64,000 nucleotides of DNA from Gibbula magus (taxonomy: Eukaryota > Mollusca > Gastropoda > Trochida > Trochidae). Positions within the stretch are counted from its first letter, which is position 1. Each line of letters opens with the position of its first letter. The notes beneath the pieces are model-generated. The model had not been told where the DNA came from and ran no database searches. It saw only the letters and a list, made by a program, of their open reading frames with translations. The position numbers were made by a program, and so were the translations under genes. The DNA is taken from NCBI GenBank assembly GCA_936450465.1, contig OW388303.1, positions 8,525,021 through 8,589,020 of the forward strand, given 5' to 3'. Shown here piece after piece: positions 1 to 13,329 of the stretch.

Positions 1-89
1 AATGATAGAGTCATAAAGTTCAAAATTGGCTTCACTTGCATTCATTCAAGCCCTCAAATAAAGTTTGTATAAAGGACATAACCATGATA

Positions 90-90
<1 letters not shown>

Positions 91-121
<31 letters not shown>

Positions 122-271
122 AATACTTCAGACGACACTTGCTGTAGATATCATTTTAATGATGACTGGCTTCAGACGACACTTGCTGTAGATATCATTT
201 TAATGATGACTGACTTCAGACGACACTTGCTGTAGATATCATTTTAATGATGACTATATATATATATATAA
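91..271. repeat. 44-bp tandem repeat between two (TA)n tracts
   Basis: Three almost identical 44-bp units at 126-169, 170-213 and 214-255 begin CTTCAGACGACACTTGC. They lie between a (TA)n tract at 91-114 and another at 255-271. The symmetry suggests local expansion next to a microsatellite. No coding frame was recognised. Confidence 0.9.
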
Positions 272-1151
272 ACGTCCCCATACAAAATACAAGATATTTC
301 AATCGACGGGCGATAAATGCGACTGAAACAGCGTTACATCAGGTCTTCAGAACCCAACAATACTAAATATGAATTTTCAAAACATTATCTATTCATAACA
401 CAAGTTTTAAGAAATGGTCGTTTTGGAATCTCTTTAACTAGACGAGATAGAAGCCTCAAAAAGCCAGTTTTGGCTTGTTTTGTGACGTCCTACCGTAATT
501 ACGTGTCGACAAATTTAAATCAAAGAAGGTTATTTATGTCGAGGATATCTTTAATGAATTTAGTTTCTACTTTTTCAATGTTTTAAACTTAAATACCAAA
601 TATTGTGGGCCAAAAACAACTTTAAAAAGCGATTTTAGCTCCCCATGTGTATTTGAACAGATGTAAACATAAAAGAAGCATACTCTGATGTATGAAATTG
701 TGAATACTTCTATACAGAACATGTGGCTACCAAATACATTCATAATCTAATTTCTCCGACATCAATATTTCATTTTATACCGTTTTCAACATGTGGGGAC
801 GTTTCTTTTGCACGTGAGTTTACTTTGCATTGGCAGTCGTACAAAGTTCATACGAGCATTTGCATTGCATTAGTTCATCAAATCATCAGCATAGATTCTC
901 ATCTATATGGAAACACCTCGAAATGTTTCCCTTTCTTAAACTACAATTAATCCGAAGATTTTTTCATGTTTTATGTACATATTGATGATCATGTTAAAGA
1001 AAGCAGGTTTTATATCTTCTGCCAGTAACGTAAAGGAATAGGATAACCATCATTGTAACATTAGCCTCTTGATTGTAGCACATGATTATTTGGGGAGTAT
1101 ACACAGTAAATGCATATCATGTACCACACATTCACATTTATAAGATAAATT
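272..1151. other. AT-rich sequence, no gene recognised
   Basis: Only short accidental reading frames occur here (89 aa at 317-586 and 75 aa at 723-950). They have no recognisable domain and no splice context. I see no repeat copy elsewhere in the window. Confidence 0.5.
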
Positions 1152-1296
1152 GTTGCGTTTGTAAAATTTCCGGGATTCATTGCTATTCAACACCCGCAAA
1201 TTTAGTTTAAAACCGACGGCGTTAGCCGGAGGTTTTAAACGCTGAAATTTGCGGGTGTTGAATAGCAATGAATCCCGGAAATTTTACAAACGCAAC
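1152..1296. repeat. 145-bp foldback hairpin
   Basis: The left arm 1152-1203 and right arm 1245-1296 are perfect 52-bp reverse complements. The 41-bp loop holds a second inverted pair, GTTTAAAACC at 1205-1214 and GGTTTTAAAC at 1231-1240. The whole segment is therefore close to a cruciform-forming palindrome. It looks like a MITE or foldback remnant. A partly similar stretch lies at 1850-1890. Confidence 0.92.
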
Positions 1297-1924
1297 TATT
1301 TATCGGTATTGTAACATGACCGTTAGTTATCAGGCGTTTTGAAACGAACTCTCTTTTTGCGTACCTATCTCCGAGTGGAAAGGACTTTGCGACTGTTCCA
1401 TTTTTGTAAGAGGTGTGGTCAGGTCAAAACAAATGTAAATACTCGGCGTAATATGTACATTAGCAACAATTTACACATAAGCGCAAACATTGTCACTCAA
1501 CTATGTTCACTTCACAATATAGCCCATTGTGACAATGACGCTAGCATTGTGACGTCAAAACGGTTGATCACTATGACGTCATGCCATGGCAACGGCATTC
1601 GGTAAACACGACCGCATGGAAGAAGGCATCAAACTTGGACAAATCTTTCTGGTTGAATACATTTTAATTACTTGAAATTAATTAATTTTTGTGAGTTATT
1701 TGTTACCTTTACTGCTATACACAAGTTAGAAAATGGCAATGTCACCTGTCAAATTTTAGTAAGGGGCACATATTAAGAGAAATAGAAAAATAAAATTTTG
1801 AGTCGGGCCGGATCTTGTGAACATGATGTATCGCGGTGATTCGCCCAAAGTAATTTGCGGGTATTCATTGTCATTCAACATAGGCAATGCAAATCAACCA
1901 ATCAGAATCAAGGATCCTACGAAA
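1297..1924. other. Non-coding segment with two TGACGTCA sites
   Basis: The segment lies next to the foldback hairpin and ends near a diverged piece of its arm (around 1850-1890). The palindrome TGACGTCA, the CRE consensus, occurs at 1550-1557 and 1574-1581. Without a gene nearby, a regulatory role is unsupported. An 88-aa frame at 1339-1605 has no recognisable domain. Confidence 0.4.
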
Positions 1925-2455
1925 TCATGTTACAATATTTAGTCACTTTCAATCCTTTATATATACAGACTTTGTTTCTTTTGAGAGTAATATTAGGCCA
2001 AACTGATATATGCAATATCAATGAAACTCACTAATAGACACGCAGTTTTGACAATGTTAATAGTACCACACACATATATATATATATATGGTAACCACAC
2101 TGGTATTTGGGATACTCACTTCGTTTCATCAATATTTTTTTAGGCAATCTTTGAAGAATAACACAATAAGAGTAATCTTCTTATCGCTGTAGAGTTTAAA
2201 GTTTGCTACAATCCAATTAGCCTGTATATTGACAATGTAAGTGGTTTGTTTGATCTAACATCAGAGAGTTCCTTAATTCAAGACCTTTTGTAGTGTAGAA
2301 AAGCATGTGGCAAATGGGTCATTTGAAGAATGATTTTCTTTGAAATACACAATTAAAACAATGATTTCACTATATACAATGTACACAGAGAACAGAAAAC
2401 GATTGAAAGAAAATACTATAAAGACTATACTGATTTCATTTTATCTGTGCTCAAA
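1925..2455. repeat. Dispersed repeat R1, copy 1
   Basis: About 500 bp align by eye with 28690-29175 in the same orientation. Shared stretches include TATATTGACAATGTAAGTGG, GTGTAGAAAAGCA and the AAACGATT...AAAGAAAA end. No reading frame is conserved between the two copies, so this is probably intronic or repeat-derived sequence. Confidence 0.8.
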
Positions 2456-2934
2456 CGCAGATGTATGAAACTGTTTATTCAGAAGGACTACTTCTTTCTA
2501 ACACAAGTTTTATATATATTTATATATCATTTCATGTGGATACTGGCCTGTCCCTCACATCTTATATACTAAGGTTTCCATGGTTTCTCTTTCAAGTATG
2601 TGAAGGTCATGTATTCCTGAATACCGATCAATCCCCAGATGTGATCGTATGCGTGAGAATGAAGTATCCTGAATATATTGAGCGTGTTTTGATAACGTTT
2701 TCATATATAACTGAGGAACTATCAGATAATCAGTTATTAATATGCTTCACATTAATTCAGTGAACTGTTTAAAAATCAAATGAATTTACTAGTATACATT
2801 CGTGTTGAGAATGACTTGTGCCTTACTGTGCATGTATTGAAGTTTTCCATGTCATACAGTTTATATATGTGAGGTTAAACTTATATTCCTGAACACTGGC
2901 CCACTTCTGGATTAATTTGATTGCACACTTGCGT

Positions 2935-3210
2935 GAGAATAAAATAGTGTTTGATGTTGAATATATTGAGCGTATTCTGTTTTACCTGCTGATGCCACAA
3001 ATCCTCTGCTTGTCTTGATGACCTTCAATGAGACTTGTTATACCCAATTGGGAATTGCATGAGCAAAAGCACTTACCATGGTTTATAACGGGACTATCAC
3101 CAAGGTTTATGGATGAACGATTGCCCTATCATATCGTTTGTTCTGGATATTTCAAACATATTAACTATGCTTACACAATCAATGTAGAATGTAGAAGTGA
3201 TACGTCTTGA
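2935..3210. repeat. Dispersed repeat related to 6541-6680 and 7430-7610
   Basis: TGTTGAATATATTGAG and TCCTCTGCTTGTC recur near 6550 and 6630. The stretch with ATACCCAATTGGG, AAAAGCACTTA and TGGTTTATAACRGGACTATC recurs at 7440-7500. In the later copy the two halves are about 0.8 kb apart, so material has been inserted there or lost here. Confidence 0.75.
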
Positions 3211-3322
3211 GGAAGTTAAACCTGTATACCAATTATTGTTTGTGAATAATGAAGTTACTCAAAAAGGCAAACTGATTGTTTCCATATATAGCAGTACCGA
3301 AAACAATGAACATTACTACGAT

Positions 3323-4035
<713 letters not shown>

Positions 4036-4309
4036 ATGTTAATCCTTTGATCCAATTTTGAAATCAGAAATAGGTTTTAAGAACAAACTTGTGAAAAGTG
4101 ACCCCAGTGATGATTCAACTTGTTAGAATGACTTGAATAATGAACAAATTTCTGTCCAAAAAATACCATTTTATTTATGCTGAGGAAAAGGCGGAACAGG
4201 GAAAGGCAAGACCCAAAGTTTCGGAGCTGCTCTGCTTTTGCGGTGTCCCGCAAACGCTCATCTACTTAATTTTCATTCTTTGTATTGATTTCTTTCGCGA
4301 CTATTGGTT

Positions 4310-6540
4310 TGTACAAATCAATATATCATATTTCAAGGCGAACTCAAAAGTGACTTATCAATAAGAAACAAGTAGAGAAACTTAATTTTATTTTGATTGA
4401 GGTTCATCGAGGACAAAACAACCATAGTTGAATCATGTACATTTTTCAACCAGTCACCTCATCCTGCGTAAGATGTGGTGAATATCTGTGCATCCCCTGT
4501 TCAAGCCCCACATTTCATTACTTTTGCAGTAGTTATAAATATTGAAAATGGGAAATAACACATATTCCACTGAGAAGTAAAGAGGGCACCTGCATATATG
4601 CTGAATAATCTGCAAGTGAGTGCAACAAACGTTGATATGTTTTAAAGTCTACAGTCACATTTCAATCTCTGAAAATTATTCTTAATAGCAGATACCTGTT
4701 CTCCAATTGCCTCAACTTTGAGAACTCTTTCCCATATTTCTCCCCAACACCATGGCAGAGGATAGATATCAAAGGGGTTCATCTTTACATTGTTAATGCA
4801 ATCTATTCAATTAACAAAGTCTGTCTATGTAGCGTTCCAGGCACTATTTCGGTAAGTTCTCCTGTAGTCTAGGAGATCCGTTATTGACAGTGTCGATCTA
4901 TAACTATCTTGGTGAATGGGTCATGATACATACATGTATCTGAATACCGGAAATTGCCTTGGCCTACATCCTGCTTTGAATGAACATTTAGTTGTCAGCT
5001 GACCTCTGATTACATGGTGTAAATATTGGAGACTATTTGGATTTGGTAATGATAGCAATTCATTGGGTAACTGTCGTTTTACTATTCCAGTCAGAGGATC
5101 ACTGGAACAAATGACATAGAAACATAAACAAACAATTATAAAGACAATGGTAACATAAATGATGACAATCTATATACCAATTACATGTTTTACTAGAACT
5201 CTACTTTACATCTTGTTTCAATACATGAAATACTTCTTTTTTTATAAGCATCATACCCAAATTGTAGCATTTCGCAAGCTAAATAGAAGTGAGTATGTGT
5301 ATTCAATGACCTCCAAGAATAAAATGTATTTAAGATAAAAGTGATTAGTGATTATATTAGTTTTTACCATGGTTTGAAGCAGGTAAACGCCATCAACCTT
5401 TGTTATTGTCAACAGTAATTAAACTGTTTTACAATACAATTATTTGTAGATCATGTAACTTTAAGTTAATTGAATATTTCAATATAAAATAAACATCACA
5501 AACCTTCCTCTTTTAAAAAATAAATTTGATCAAATACTTAGATTAAGATGTCATAATATTCAATGAAAATGCGGTTATACTTGATTACTGATTAGAGCTA
5601 TTGACATCATTATAATTGATGCCTATAAGTGAAATTGAAACGGAAATAACATTGTTAACTGTAAATAACGTGTTCATAGCTGATACCTTTTAAATAAAAA
5701 GCATGTTTTTCTTATTCTTCTAATATGTATATTTATCACAAGTGTATCTAAATGTATAAATTTAATAAGTAAAGGATAATATGTATGCAAACTGGTTATG
5801 GCAAATTGGGTAATCTTCATCGAGTCCAACCAGTTATTATTCACCACATATAATAATTCATAATTTACCTCATAGTTGTAGTATAACCTATTAAAATGAA
5901 AAATACTAACGCCGTCCTAATTTTCAAAAGTGACACGATTTCAAATTAATAAACTTGTGCCAAAATAATTTATATGATCAAATATTGTAATGTACTATCA
6001 AATAAAGTGTTACACACAAACTATGCAAGTTTAGACTAAATACAACTGTAGGTTATAAAGTCAAATTGGAAATGTTACCAAAAAAAATACGTGCACTGCA
6101 ACCTTTGATGTCATTCTCTTCCCATCTGCCTATTTAGGCTCTTCCTTCTAAGGCTTATAATTTCTGAAATTGAGAATGACAATGGAGATCAAAATATTTC
6201 ATTAATTCCAGCACTGCTGAGTGATAATATAAAACGTCTTACCGTAGACAACAGCAAGAAAAGAGACAAGAGTCACGTAGACATATCTGCGTCTGTGGCA
6301 GAAACCGTCTGTGTATGTGTACGTCACTGCTTGAGATGATAACCAACAAAACAGAAAATCAATATGCATACATGAAACTTTGTTAGCTTCTCAAACTGAA
6401 TAACTTTTGTCAATGAAATTTTCATTGAAAATCCATATTTGTTAAAATATTTAGTTTAAACGTCTGAGTTGTGGTAAAGTAAACCATATATAGTCAAGGT
6501 AAATCCAAACTTTTGCTTTCATGATTTGTGTGAAAATTAA
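4310..6540. repeat. Segmental duplication block A (partner of C)
   Basis: 4310-4650 matches 13500-13950, and about 4690-6540 matches 19600-21590, in the same orientation and order. Long shared runs include TAGGAGATCCGTTATTGACA, CTATAACTATCTTGGTGAAT and ATTACATGGTGTAAATATTG. Small indels are spread throughout, so the duplication is old. The only exon-like island inside is at 6243-6326 on the minus strand. Confidence 0.88.
6243..6326 (-). other. Exon-like island in block A
   Basis: On the minus strand an 84-nt segment lies between a CAG acceptor preceded by a T-rich tract (rc of 6327-6355) and a GTAAG donor (rc of 6238-6242). The paralogous position in block C keeps both borders. Two frames are open. 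One reads ...CHRRRYVYVTLVSFLAVVYG, which would be a membrane-anchor-like stretch. The other contains QTQICLRDSC and is also open in block C, as QTQVCLRDSC. I do not recognise the family. Confidence 0.35.
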
Positions 6541-7849
6541 ATACTGTTGGATGTTGAATATATTGAGGTTTTCGACCATATGTCGAGAAGAACTCGTCTA
6601 CTTGTGGCCTGGTTTACTTGTTGGTATCATAATCCTCTGCTTGTCCGGATGACCATCACTGGTACTAAAGCGTTCCAAGTGGTATATTTAAAGAGAGGGT
6701 TTTATCGGGGTATTTTTTTGTGGAAAAGAAATTGGTGGTGATATTTCCATTTACACATTTATTTAAGCACTATGATATTAAAACATGATTATAAACCAAT
6801 CCAGTTGAAGCATAATGTGGAGGGTAATATTTTGATGATTTTATATTTGACCAATTTGATAAAGACTGTTGAAAAATAAAAACAATGAGAAGTGAAGCCA
6901 TTCCTTGGTGCTACGAGTGGGAAAACATCACTACGGCATAATAGGTCATTGTTGATTAGTCTATCGATCAGTTCTTTGTTACTTTGTGGAAATTCTATCT
7001 ATTTTATATGTTTTATTATTAAAAAGATGTACATTTAGTAAAAATACAGCGTGTTTTTATCTCACATAATACAGAAAGTCAAGATAGCGATCAATCGCCG
7101 ATAGAACCCTCTCTTTAAGAATTGACTTCAACATTTCAGAAGTTTATAGGGGTATAGATTTGCAACAATTAGAGCTACACTATTTATACGTATGAATTAA
7201 AAGCCAAACAACATGAAAGAGACACGAGTCAATCAAAACGTCATTGGTCTATTAGCCCCACCTACAACTCGTTCATCAGCCAATGAAGATCCACAATGTC
7301 ACTGGTCATGAAACTCACGTCATGGGGATTGGGCTAAATATGATATGACGTCACGGAATTAGGTTTATGCAGGTACATGTACGAACTGACTTCCATTGAC
7401 GGTGTTCAGCAAAACAGGTCCAGCTATTGCCATTTATTTATACCCAATTGGGGAAAAGCACTTAGTATGGTTTATAACAGGACTATCAGTCAACACAAAG
7501 GTTTGATAATAAACTATTGCCCTTTAATATCATATGTTTTAGAAATTTCAAACATATACATGTATACCATGCTCACACAGTCATTGTAGAAATGCAATGC
7601 CAGTATAGTAGCATTGAGAGGTCATTTTCTTATTTCAGAAGGTAGCAGTATCGAAGTCAAATGAACCATCAGACTTGTATCGTTCTTCTCTCTCTATTCT
7701 TTCTACGGCAATTATATATTTATAGGTATGTATTTATAATATTTAAAGACAAGTTAGGCTTTTAAATCATTGACGGAAAAATAGACTTTGTATACTAGAA
7801 TAAGACTTGGCACATGAGAACAACCAAATACAACCTAATAAAGAGAATC
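6541..7849. other. Repeat pieces and AT-rich spacer
   Basis: 6541-6680 and 7430-7610 are the split partner of the repeat at 2935-3210. Between them are AT-rich sequence and CRE-like TGACGTCA near 7350. The 64-aa frame at 6547-6741 and the 70-aa frame at 7377-7589 follow the repeat and have no recognisable domain. Confidence 0.5.
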
Positions 7850-9960
7850 TCGCTTGTACATGGGCGATGCGATGATACGATCCATGGGAATTCAATTAAC
7901 AGATCGGTGTTGATAGCATTCAACACACTACTTATGCCCCTATTTCACTACGACCCGAATTGCCACGAATCACCGCGAAAAGGCGGCTGCATCAATTCGT
8001 GAATATTCGTGAGCATTCGGCAAAATGCGTGAACAGCATTTACACTTGTACGAAATGTTTACGAACATTCGTAGCTTTTCATGCTAAAAACCTACGAAAC
8101 ATGTACGAATTCTTTACGAATTGTCTACGAATTGTAAGAAATGATTAAGACACTGTCACGAATGTACTACGAATTTCCACGAATAAGATACGATGTCACG
8201 AATCAAGTACGAATAGTTTACGATAGTTCGTGACTATTCGGCGATTGCAAGTCATCAAACCATTATGGAGGCGCAATGGAGAGCACGTGTTGCTCTGGCA
8301 CTCGAATTTGAACTTCAATATCAACATCAAATTGAATTAGCTCTTCGTAGACAAATCGTAAATGCTTCGGGGTTAATTCGGGATGAGAACATCAAAATTA
8401 TCAACCACGAATTTCCAAGAATTGTTTACGAAGTTGTTACGAACGTCCCGAATTAAATACGAACAGTTTACGAAGCAACTACGAATCTGAAATTCGTAGA
8501 TGATTCGTGAAAATCTTTTGACAAAAAAAAAATTGTCCACGAATGCCACGAATTACAAGAATGTTGCCGAATCAACTAGGAATCATTTACGAATATCACG
8601 AATCAATTACGAATTATCTACGAATGTTCACGAAAGTGCAAATTTTCCAATTCGTGGCGATTCGTGGCAATTCGGGTCGTAGTGAAATAGGGGCATTAAG
8701 AAGCTCTCCTTCAAAACTAAACGATGATTGGCTGCATCGACTATCACTGCATTGGTGAATGGTTATGCTTTCTATTTGAGCACCGGAAACCGACTTGGCC
8801 TATTCCTTGGCCTCAATGAACTGTTGGTGTCAATGGATATCCTGTATCATGATGTAAATATTGGAGTCTATTTTAGTGTGGTAATGATAACAGTCCCACT
8901 GACATGCCTACCATCTCAATGATCAGATTAGATAAATGATAAATGTAGCAAAGGCTATGCATAACAGGAGTAAGGTAATACACACCGATGACAACACTAT
9001 GGACAGTAATATATCTATATATATGACATTGACATTCCAATGCAGAATTTAATTATACTGCCATCGGGAAACTATTATTAATGTGAATGTATTTAAGATT
9101 AAATTACCTTCATTATAATAATTAATTGAAGTGATTGAGAAATAATGAAATTGATTAACATAATTGCTTGTTAATTGCCTGCTTGATCTAAAATTATCTA
9201 TGATGAGGTATTTACATCCTTTTACATTGATTCATCAGTTGGAATAAAACATTGCAATAACTTATGTAGTTATTTATAAATTACTTGTGTTTTTAATAGT
9301 GAATAGCCTTTTAATTTCATTTTCTTAACGAGGAAAAGTAATTAACATATTACACAAAAACTCAATATTGCGTATTCCTATATTACTGATGTAGTTAGCA
9401 GCCCCGACTAAGAAAGGGGCTTACGTCAGCTTTTGTGCAGTTGCAGCCGCCGCATTTTGTATCGGGTACAATTTTTTTCCAAAAACGGTTTCAAGAACTC
9501 ATATACATAACCTTTTAACTAATACCCCTGTGGTTTTGTTACATGTTCACATTACAGGTCAAGATCATGACTCACTAATAACGTAGACAGTATAATGACC
9601 GCGCTGTAGACATATTGTTTATTTGCACTGTCCTGGCTACGATGATAGCGACCATAAAACTAAAAGACAAAATCAATATGATCACATGGCTGTTTGACAG
9701 CATCCGCAATTGAATATGTTTAACATAGGTTAAATTGATTGAGTATTTGCAGTCGGAGAATGTGCATGTTATTGATCTGTGGCCCTCAGACTCGCCGGTG
9801 ATAATAGTTTTTAAAAGCCACACAAAATATTACTCAATAGAATCGTTCAACTTAAAGATTTACATTCGTTTTAATATCTACTAGAGACAAACCGTGTTCA
9901 ACACGTCTATCACTGCTGATGTTTTAACATTGACCTATTGACATCAGAGTGAGTTGGTTG
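7850..9960. repeat. Segmental duplication block B (partner of D)
   Basis: The outer parts match 24690-26760: GGAATTCAATTAACA, GTTGATAGCATTC, ACATTGATTCATCAGTTGGA, AAATTACTTGTGTTTT and TATTGTTTATTTGCACT. 9880-9930 also resembles 21975-22020. Block B carries a MITE insertion (7935-8695) that D lacks. D carries a SINE, a (TA)n tract, a foldback element and a hAT piece that B lacks. Confidence 0.85.
7935..8695. mobile_element. 761-bp PIF/Harbinger-type MITE
   Basis: The ends are inverted repeats, perfect for about 37 bp (7935-7971 and 8659-8695), beginning TGCCCCTATTTCAC. They are flanked by a direct TTA duplication (7932-7934 and 8696-8698), the usual PIF/Harbinger target. The interior is filled with CACGAAT, TACGAAT and ATTCGTA repeats in both orientations, which are possible transposase-binding sites. 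There is no transposase frame. The first bases resemble the ends of the autonomous Harbinger at 58263-61710. Confidence 0.93.
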
Positions 9961-11224
9961 TGGTTCTCAAAGGAGCAGATCTATGGTTAGGGTGACATAT
10001 AGGACACACCATTCACATTAACCATAGAGATCTAAATACACATTTCCTTCACACAGAACGTCAATGTTGATGTTTGAACAATCAATAGCTAAACAAGGGA
10101 GGTACCCATTGATATAACATGTTCGACAGGGCACTATTTCTAGAGTTTTATTTAAAACTTTAAAGCTGACGACACATAATTCATTTATAAACAAAAGAAA
10201 ATGAATGTATTATTTGAAATTTTCACTTAAAGTTCTCTTATTATTTTATCTGATACACATCATGTACCTTAAGGAGAGATGGGACCCAGAAATCGACCTC
10301 GCTTACGTCAACATTTTGCGACAACAATTTATTGTTGTGAATAAGTCTTGAAATATATGGATTACGTTGTTTTGGGCATGGCTTATCTGTGTACTAACGG
10401 GGAGCGCTTAATTTATCTTAACGCATTTATAACGGTCATTTTACTACATGCCGCATAACGTTACCGTCACCTATATTTGGGGTGTATATGTTACTACGTG
10501 TATTATTCGAATTACATGCGTATCTAAAGTAAGTGACGGATTTAATAGCTTGGTGTAATCAAATGATAGTTATTCTTTCACCGTGCACTCTAAAATTGAT
10601 AATATTTTCAATAATGATTACTGGCCGTCAAAGTTACACTTGAAATCATCAAAATGCTATGACGTCCGGTTTTTACATTTATGTAGGATATTTAAAAAAT
10701 GACGTTGAAGTGATGAAAAACGTTCGGTGACCCCATATTATTATTTCTGAATTTGTTTGTTCAGTTAACTGCGCACATCATATTAAAGTTTTAGCAATAT
10801 CTAAAATATTTGTGTTAGTGACAAATCCTGTTGAACATCCGAAACACGATGATACAAATGCCTTTTTTAATTAAAAAGTGCTCAATTTAATTTAGTTTCT
10901 CTTTCCAGCGTCATCAATTTTCAAAATATAGATTTGCTATACATCCCCGTATGTGATTGAAATGTATCTGAAAGAATTCAGGGTTTACTCGTTGAAAGCA
11001 AGCGCTTAATTTAAATACACCAACTCAGTCAAAAATGACTTAATTTGCCAAAGGGTTTGTTGTTACATTTTTGGATAAAAGACATGATAAACTTGCTATT
11101 GTGAAAAAATAAACGAATTCTAAAATATTTGAGTTCATCGTCCAATCTCTCCTTAAATGAAGTGATATTAAAAAAATATCACTCGTGGTATCCATATTGT
11201 ATAAAGGCATGTGTAAAAGTACAA
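9961..11224. other. AT-rich spacer, nothing recognised
   Basis: No ORF of note, no recognisable exon with splice borders and no repeat partner was found in this stretch. Confidence 0.45.
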
Positions 11225-11570
11225 AGCAAGTCTTAAAGGGGCAGTAGCACGTTTATTATTTTTTCAAACTTCCCATTTATAATGATAGTTTATGTCATTT
11301 AAATTAACTTTTGAGGGTAAAACATCTTATTACACAAACCAATCACCAGTAGTCGTAAAAGTTTGTTGCGTATAAAGCCAAAATTGCATGGCGGCCATTT
11401 AATTGTGAACACAATTTATTATTTTGTATTACAAAATCGATTCCCATGGCTTTACCGATACATGTACACTCATTTTAAACTTTATTTTCAAAAGAGAAAA
11501 GGATGTTTTACAATTGGTGAAATACATTTCATCAACTTATTTGAGCTTTCATTGAGATCATAGAGTTCTG
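11225..11570 (+). mobile_element. Short non-autonomous element, family M, copy 1
   Basis: It begins CTTAAAGGGGCAGTAGCACG, followed by a segment with CACAAACCA, GTAGTCG and TGGCGGCCATTT. This order recurs at 16447-16830 and 17600-17945. The copies share the terminal motif AAAGGGGCTGTAACACG, which suggests a MITE whose ends are inverted repeats. No target duplication was resolved. Confidence 0.7.
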
Positions 11571-11759
11571 TTAAGTAATCATTTGATTGACAATCAATTT
11601 ATATTACTTTGTATATAACAGTATGACTTTTAAACCGTATTCAAACATTAACGCATCACATTAAAAAAGCAACATGAAATATGAAACAACACTTAATCAC
11701 ATAATGACAATATGACAATATGTAATTGTGCAAAAACGTTTATGTGTATATGAAAACTT

Positions 11760-12610
11760 GTGTAGGGAAATATGACGATATGTGTGGATGACAATTATAA
11801 TCATGTTAGACATTTATTTTTGTCAGCCAATGTCAGACACTTGCCCGTCTCCTTCAGGCCAAACTAATTCAGACGAAAGTGTAAAGGCATCAATCTTAGC
11901 TAGAAGGGCTTAAGACAGCATGCATTGTATGACAGTGAACAAGCCAATAATCAAAGATTGTTGTGTAAAGAAGGGTAGTGTCGGGACTGGTCTTTGAAGC
12001 CAACGTTCCAGTGTAATTGAGGACAGGATGTTCTTATTTTGATGAACATTATAATTATTCAAGTAGCACTTCACAATAACGTGTATTAGATGCATTCATT
12101 CTCAATGGTTTTGTTGGGCTTTAATACATGCCAACAAACCATATGTACTGATTTCAAATCAAATAATTTCACTCAAACTGCATATTCATTCCCAATCGCG
12201 GAATATATACAATAAATACTCGTTTTCAATTAAAATAGAACAGCACCATTATGCATGTGCTTAAACCGAAACTACACGTCCCATTTAATACACAGTAAGT
12301 ATGTCATGCAAATTAAAAAAATATCAACCCAAATGTGTGTGTTTTGTCTGTTGTAAATCAATTTCAAAAATTATGTTATACTAAATGATGTGCATCTATC
12401 GCTGTACATTGTGCCATTTTCCATCATAAATCACTAGTTTTACCTTTATGTTGTGACTATACTGAGTCGACTATCATCAAAATGCCATTTCCCGATAAAC
12501 AAAACAAAACCCCATTTATATAGTTTAGCACATGTGACCCCCAACAACAACATGTATTCACCTTTGTTTATTTACATGTCACTCATAATAATGTCATGAT
12601 GGAAATCAAC
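11760..12610. repeat. Segmental duplication block E (partner of E')
   Basis: It matches 27900-28340 in order: GATATGTGTGGATGACAATT, CTCCTTCAGGCCAAACTAAT, GACGAAAGTGTAAAGGCATC, CGTTCCAGTGTAATTGAGGA, then GAAATCAACTACG near 12605. Order and spacing relative to A-B mirror C-D-E'. A 61-aa minus frame at 11910-12095 is not preserved in the partner. Confidence 0.85.
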
Positions 12611-13319
12611 TACGTAACACAAGGCAAAAAAGTGACAGTACATTAACAGATTGGTATTTAAACTAAATTGTATCGCATATGTTATTGTATCTGAAACAAT
12701 GCAAGGTTTTCAGTATTATTAGAATAGTATAGGTCTAAAATTCAAAACATAATTCTAAAAATAATTCAAAATCAAGAGATGACCAGATGAGTCCTATCCC
12801 CCTTTCTATTCATAGAATGTATACATTTTGTTTCACTAATACATAAATGCTTTTTAGAAGACTATTATTCCTCCTTTGCAAATCAAAATAATATTTTCTA
12901 AAGTCAGATCAATTCTTCCTTCAGCCAATTTTTCCAGCCCTTCTATTTCCACACTTGTTTAGAATGGATAAATTCACATAATACATTGATAACTCTCGCA
13001 GATGTATCCTTTTTCTATGTAAGTTTTTATTTGTGTTCAACATGACTATTTTTGTTTTGCAACCTTTAAAAATTAATACTTTGATAACATACTCAAATGT
13101 ATATTTCTGGTTCATCTTTTCTCTCTTGAATAGTTCTTCCCATTTTAATTCGCCACTGGATGTAATGACAATAAATATGCATAGTTCTTTATAAAATAAA
13201 ATTTAAAAAATGAATTAACAAAAACATTTTTGACACAGAGCCAGGCTCATTAGACAGTGAGCATAAGCTGTCATGATGGAGCCAACCTGTAAACCTTAGC
13301 AACAAGATAGTACTTAAAT
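12611..13319. other. AT-rich spacer between the two duplication units
   Basis: Very AT-rich. The 64-aa minus frame at 12921-13115 has no recognisable features. The boundary between the two copies of the large block should lie here or just after. Confidence 0.4.
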
Positions 13320-13329
13320 AGACTGACAG

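Noticed and set aside
1550..1581. CRE-driven promoter
   Set aside because: Two TGACGTCA palindromes alone, with no gene or TATA context, are not enough.
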